This document shows positions 59,843 to 64,000 of a stretch of DNA of 64,000 nt, in pieces. The notes beneath the pieces are model-generated. The model saw nothing but the letters and a program-made list of their open reading frames with translations. It did no database searches and was not told the DNA's origin. Location: NCBI RefSeq assembly GCF_000165395.2, contig NC_067396.1, positions 868,001 to 932,000 on the forward strand. The letters run 5' to 3'. How positions within the stretch are numbered: position 1 is the first letter of the stretch; each line of letters begins with the position of its first letter. This stretch comes from Babesia bovis T2Bo. Taxonomy: Eukaryota > Apicomplexa > Aconoidasida > Piroplasmida > Babesiidae. The position numbers and the translations under genes were made by a program.

Positions 59843-62800
59843 CTATGTCTTACCAAAAAACTCTAGTATCCCCCTCCCCTTCTTCTTACCCACCATCAGT
59901 ACCTCCCATGGACTCAGACTACCCTTCCTGAACCATCCCCTACAATGTGACCTCATATGTGTCCAGTCCAGTGGCCATATGGCACCAAATGCTAGGTATA
60001 GCACCGCCATTAGCCACGCTACCGTGAGAACAAAGATCCAGGGCAGCCTGGTGGTGTAGATGAGCTTATTTATTTCATGGTGGAGGCCTTTTTTGGCGCT
60101 GTCCAATTGCTCACCGCCTAGGACTCCCTTCAAGGTCTCCAGGAAGTCGTGGCACTTCTTCGGACCTACTACACTATGACTACCCCTAGGGCACTGTTGC
60201 GCCGAAGGCGCCATTATAGCACTGTCTCTACACTATCCATACTACTATACTACAACTTACCTGGACCATTGTGCAGCTTCTCTACATTACCATACCCAAA
60301 GCCATACTTGTACAATACCGGTAGTACCCCGGTACATGATACGACAGAGGCACACTTACAGACTCCGCCACTGCCACTACCACCAGTGCACTTATCACCA
60401 TGGGTTCCACTGGTGCATGTACCATTGCCACATCCACCACCAGCTCCCTGACCTACTACACCATTAATCCATATGACACGGTTGCGCGCCACCTGTTACA
60501 CTGTCGCGCCGAAGGCGCCCCTATCTCTCCATAGGCGCGCCACTATAAGCACTAGAACTCACCTCTACCACACCCATCACCCTTACAATCCACCTTCTTG
60601 AACTCCTCTTTCAACCCCTCTAGTCCTTTCTCAAACTTTTCAATCAAATAGACCAACCATGACAGGTAGGTCCCTGCCATCAAGGGACTCAACTGGCCAT
60701 ACTGCTGGCCACTCAGAGGAGAGAGGTATTGAGAGCATTGACCACTAGGGGCACCCGTATTGCACCCTGTTAGGCATTTGAGGGTTCCTTTTGTGCCTGT
60801 CTGGCAATCTCCACTGCTCCACCCAGTGAGTGCCTCGACCACTTTATCACCTTGACCCATATAGAGTACCACCTCCTTTTCTAAATCTCCTAGCTTCTTC
60901 TTCACTTCATTACTTCCATTCCCATTTCCCCCAATGTAGACTACATAGTAATAGAACCCAAAGAGGTCACCCAGAGTCCGTGGCACCGTAGGAGTAATAC
61001 ACGCCAGTAGTCTCAGTAGTACCACTAGGGTGCCACTTTGGCACTTTTCTGGGTCACAGTAGTACTCCAGGAGATGTGACAGTGTATTCCCAGTGCAGTG
61101 TACAGGGTAAGTGCCTTGGCCTGCTAGAGGATGAGTCCATGTAATATACTGTGGGACGTACCTGGTTGCTGTAGTGCCTCTGTCTTGTGCGTCTCTTTCA
61201 AATCTGTATACACCATGAGTCACTGTTGGTCACTAGGGCTACTGTGGCGCCCAGGGGGTGCCCCTAGTATATATACAGTGCCTTTGGGGTACCATGGAGT
61301 AGTGGTTTATAGAGTAATGAGACGTACCTTTGAAGTGACCATATTTACTCTCTGACTGCCATCCCATAGGAACAGGACATATCTGAGGGAACTTCAGCAG
61401 TGGCGGGTCGAAGTGACCCTTAGGATTGTCATCCTTAGTGTTAATATGCTCAATAATTTCGGGATAGGTGTTCGTATCACTATCGGGGGTTCTTTCCACT
61501 GTCCTTTTGCAGACCATAGATCCTATTCCATCACACAGGAATAACATCAGTGGTGAGTCCTTACCACTGACAGTCTTGCACTGACAGTCCGTCCCACCTG
61601 CTACACCATTAGTGCATGACTACTCTGTAGCGCCATATAAGACACTGATAACGTTCTCTATTATACACATGGCCCTCCCATAGTATCTGTACTAAAACCT
61701 ACTTTTGGTCTCACATAACCAAGGATGTGAATTCTTGACTCCACCACTGGGATTCACTCCACTACCATACCTACAACTCTGCCAGCCCAGCACAGCCTTC
61801 TTGTCTCCTGCCACTCCCACCGTGCATTGCTTCCTCAGGAAATAGAGCTGGTAGAAGCAGTGGTAGACATATACCCTCAGTTGGTCCAGGCACTGGGCGG
61901 CCGAAAGGTCCATCTGGAAGCCAAAGAGCCCATTGGCGTACATCCCATGGAGGGGGCCTACACATGGTGTTACGGAGTGGTACTGCTAGGGTACTTACCG
62001 AAATCCTTTACTGCCAGGTGGTACCCCCTGTAGCATACCTTTCCTTGCTTGGTGAGTTCATTATCTTTGTTGCAATCTGTCTTTTCTTCTTTCTTCTTGC
62101 CATAATTGGTGCACTTATTCTCCGCAGTACCAGCAGCAACTCCTCCGGCACCTACTACACCATTAGTCCATATAACTACCCCTAGGGCACTGTTGCGCCG
62201 AAGGCGCCCCTATAGATCCCTGTCTATATCACTCACCTGTAGCAGGAGCACTTTCAATGCCACTGGTAGCTATGGTCCCCTGGATACCGATGAGTACCAG
62301 TGGGCAGTAGCCACAGGCGGCCATTAGGTAGTGGGTAATACAGTCCCTCTTGAGGGTGGTATTGCCATTCTGCTCACCGTGAAGCACTATTTCCGTCGCT
62401 GTTTCCTGTGGTTTGCCCTCTTTCCTAGGATACTTTTGTTGCATCCTCTCCACCAGTGCCTTGTATCCCTGACTATAGGGCAATGCACTTAGCCAGTATA
62501 GGATCTCCCGGATTGTCCTAGGTTTCCTAGGATCACTAGATGGCGCCGAAGGCGCCACAGGTACTTTATTAGCCCCGGCACTACCTGCCCTGAAGTACCC
62601 ACTGGCCAGGATGTGTAGTACCAATAGGGGGTAGTCCTTACAGATGGATTCAGTAGTACTCTTGGCAGCCTCCTTGGCCTTCTCATAGATTTCACTATAG
62701 TACTCAGCTACACTACCTAGGGAACATTGGTACTATAGAGGAGGTGGACTTACCCTTAGTAGCACTGTCTCCCTGGAATTCCTTCCATTGGATACCATCC

Positions 62801-63806
62801 TTTCCACTTGGATCCGTTCCCGATAGTAACTTTTGCACAAACTGCCCCGTCTTATCACCTACTCCACCATAAGTCCACATGACTACCCTAGGCAGTACTT
62901 ACCTCCACTCCCCTGATTCAACCTCTCCAGGTCGTAGCCCATCGCCGCCATGAATGAGCCGAGACCGGCATCGGTACCATCTATCTTGTGCAAACTACTA
63001 TTCTTCCACCTATTGTCCTTGCCACCACTCCCCTTTCCTGTTAGGAATCCCAACTGACTGAGTCCACTCCAGATGAGACATACTGACCCTAGGAAAATAC
63101 GGGCCAGGAGGTGGACTTGATCTGCCTTGTCCGAGAGGGTGGGCCAGTAGTAGTCACCTTCAGTGTTGCTGCCACCACCAGAAGTGGCGGTCTTTTTGCA
63201 ATAGGCTGACAAGTAGCATTTTTGGCCAGCACTACTGGTACCACACTTGCCACAATCATGACAAGTAGTACCAGCACTACCACTGGTACTACAACAATTG
63301 GCACCAACACTACTACTACCAGTACATTTACACTCCCTTCCTATCCCATTACTCTCTCCACCTGTTCCTTTAAGACAACACGTATCCCCTTCCTGCCACC
63401 CAACCCACTTCTGTAGTCCCTGTGCCAACTGGTCTATCAGTGCCCTTATGACCTCGGTACCACCGGCGCAGGTAGTACTAGCAGTAGTGCTATCAGTGCT
63501 GCCACCATTAAGGAGTCCCAGGTCCGTGAGCACTGGATTGACAATGTCACTCTCCTGCTCTAGGAGTATGCCATCCCAGTACCTCTCAGAGCTGGGACCA
63601 GGGGACCCCGGGTCCTTGGCGTCATACAGTAGGTCCTTCACTGCCTTAGCGAGGAAACAGATGCAGCCGAATTGGGGCGGCGAAGCCGCCGCTGCATTCT
63701 TCTTACCATCCTTACCAGTTACCCTGAGGACCCAGTCAATGGCCTCCTTCAGGTTGGTAGGTGCTTGGGTGAGGCTGGAGTAAGGCCAGGTGGACTGTGT
63801 AGACAT
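59843..63806 (-). CDS. ves1β: ves1-beta, VESA1b (beta4, 10 exons, first intron missing)
   Basis: Predicted exons on minus: 63806-62903, 62861-62754, 62716-62237, 62154-61999, 61957-61703, 61600-61328, 61203-61162, 61123-60563, 60455-60261, 60168-59843; 1,099 residues, all introns phase 1. The first 43-nt intron of beta1-3 is absent: PTNLKEAIDWVLRVTG runs straight through an Ala-rich linker into CICFLAKAVKDLLYDAKD. The intron after DLERLNQGSG is present, as in beta1. Other blocks: a Cys-rich segment with CCLKGTGGESNGIGREC, ARIFLGSVCLIWSG, RTIREILYWLSALPYS, CLDQLRVYVYHCFYQL, YLSPLSGQQYGQLSP, a membrane segment from about residue 1033 and a beta-type tail ending GRGILEFFGKT. The linker after FRAGSAGANK contains an in-frame hairpin, GGCGCC-GAA-GGCGCC (62,542-62,556). 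An alpha partner is expected to the right of the window. Confidence 0.87.
60484..60541 (-). repeat. Composite palindrome in a beta4 intron
   Basis: Same plan as 22,509-22,564, in the same intron position of beta4: outer GCGCGCC/GGCGCGCC arms and inner hairpin at 60,506-60,518. Confidence 0.75.
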
Positions 63807-64000
63807 TATGTCACCACCCCTTGTTTCGAGAGTGTCCAGTGAAGGTCAGTGGTAGTCAAGGTCAATGTATCGGGGTGGAATCCTAGGGAGGTGGAGCGCG
63901 CCGTAAAGAGATAGGGGCGCCTTCGGCGCGACAGTATTTTGGAGGCGCGCACTGGGAGTACAAGGATTCCACACTTACAACGGGATCATCTCAATGGCAC
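63807..64000. promoter_or_regulatory. Divergent ves1 intergenic promoter 4 (beta-side half)
   Basis: GGTGGAATCC at 63,874 faces GGATTCCAC at 63,964, enclosing a composite palindrome (63,896-63,950, inner hairpin 63,917-63,929), as in promoter 2. The central block is not reached before the window ends. Confidence 0.75.

Overview
The window is eukaryotic and looks like an apicomplexan of the genus Babesia; the gene architecture resembles B. bovis most, but the species is not certain. Almost every recognisable gene belongs to the ves1 family, which encodes the variant erythrocyte surface antigen VESA1. Signs of this are the N-terminal motif PTNLKEAIDWVLRVTG, Cys/Lys-rich segments, the blocks CARILLGSVCLIWSG and RTIREILYWLSALPYS, and a C-terminal membrane segment starting LPWIFVLT followed by a short tail. 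Known biology of the family: VESA1a (ves1-alpha) and VESA1b (ves1-beta) pair on the infected red-cell surface, mediate cytoadhesion, and vary by segmental gene conversion.

The window is built from one module repeated about every 17-21 kb. Reading left to right, each module has a repeat block of five minisatellites around an invariant ~740-bp core (copies near 39, 16,744, 35,366 and 55,420). Next comes a ves1-beta gene on the minus strand, a short divergent intergenic promoter, a three-exon ves1-alpha gene on the plus strand, and a tandem array of orphan ves1 terminal exons (membrane segment plus tail) that runs into the next repeat block. Three modules have both genes (beta1/alpha1 5,350-14,110; beta2/alpha2 21,867-30,279; beta3/alpha3 39,236-48,024). 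The fourth has beta4 (59,843-63,806), and its alpha partner would lie beyond the right edge.

I placed all splice sites by hand. All three alpha and four beta models close in frame with no internal stop, and all 46 introns are phase 1. Beta genes differ in intron content: beta1 has 11 exons, beta2 10, beta3 13 and beta4 10. Several introns of one gene share a near-identical cassette, which is what introner-like elements look like.

A small GC hairpin with a three-base loop (typically GCGCC-TTC-GGCGC) is everywhere. It follows stop codons, sits in introns and in both halves of the promoters, and recurs with changed but still self-complementary stems inside coding linkers. The promoter palindromes and some introns carry the same composite element.

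The likely logic of the region is antigenic variation. One divergent pair is expressed at a time, while silent pairs and the terminal-exon arrays supply sequence for conversion. Near-identical tracts, such as a ~1.15-kb segment present three times (once inverted) and a ~600-bp patch shared by alpha2 and alpha3, show such exchange directly.
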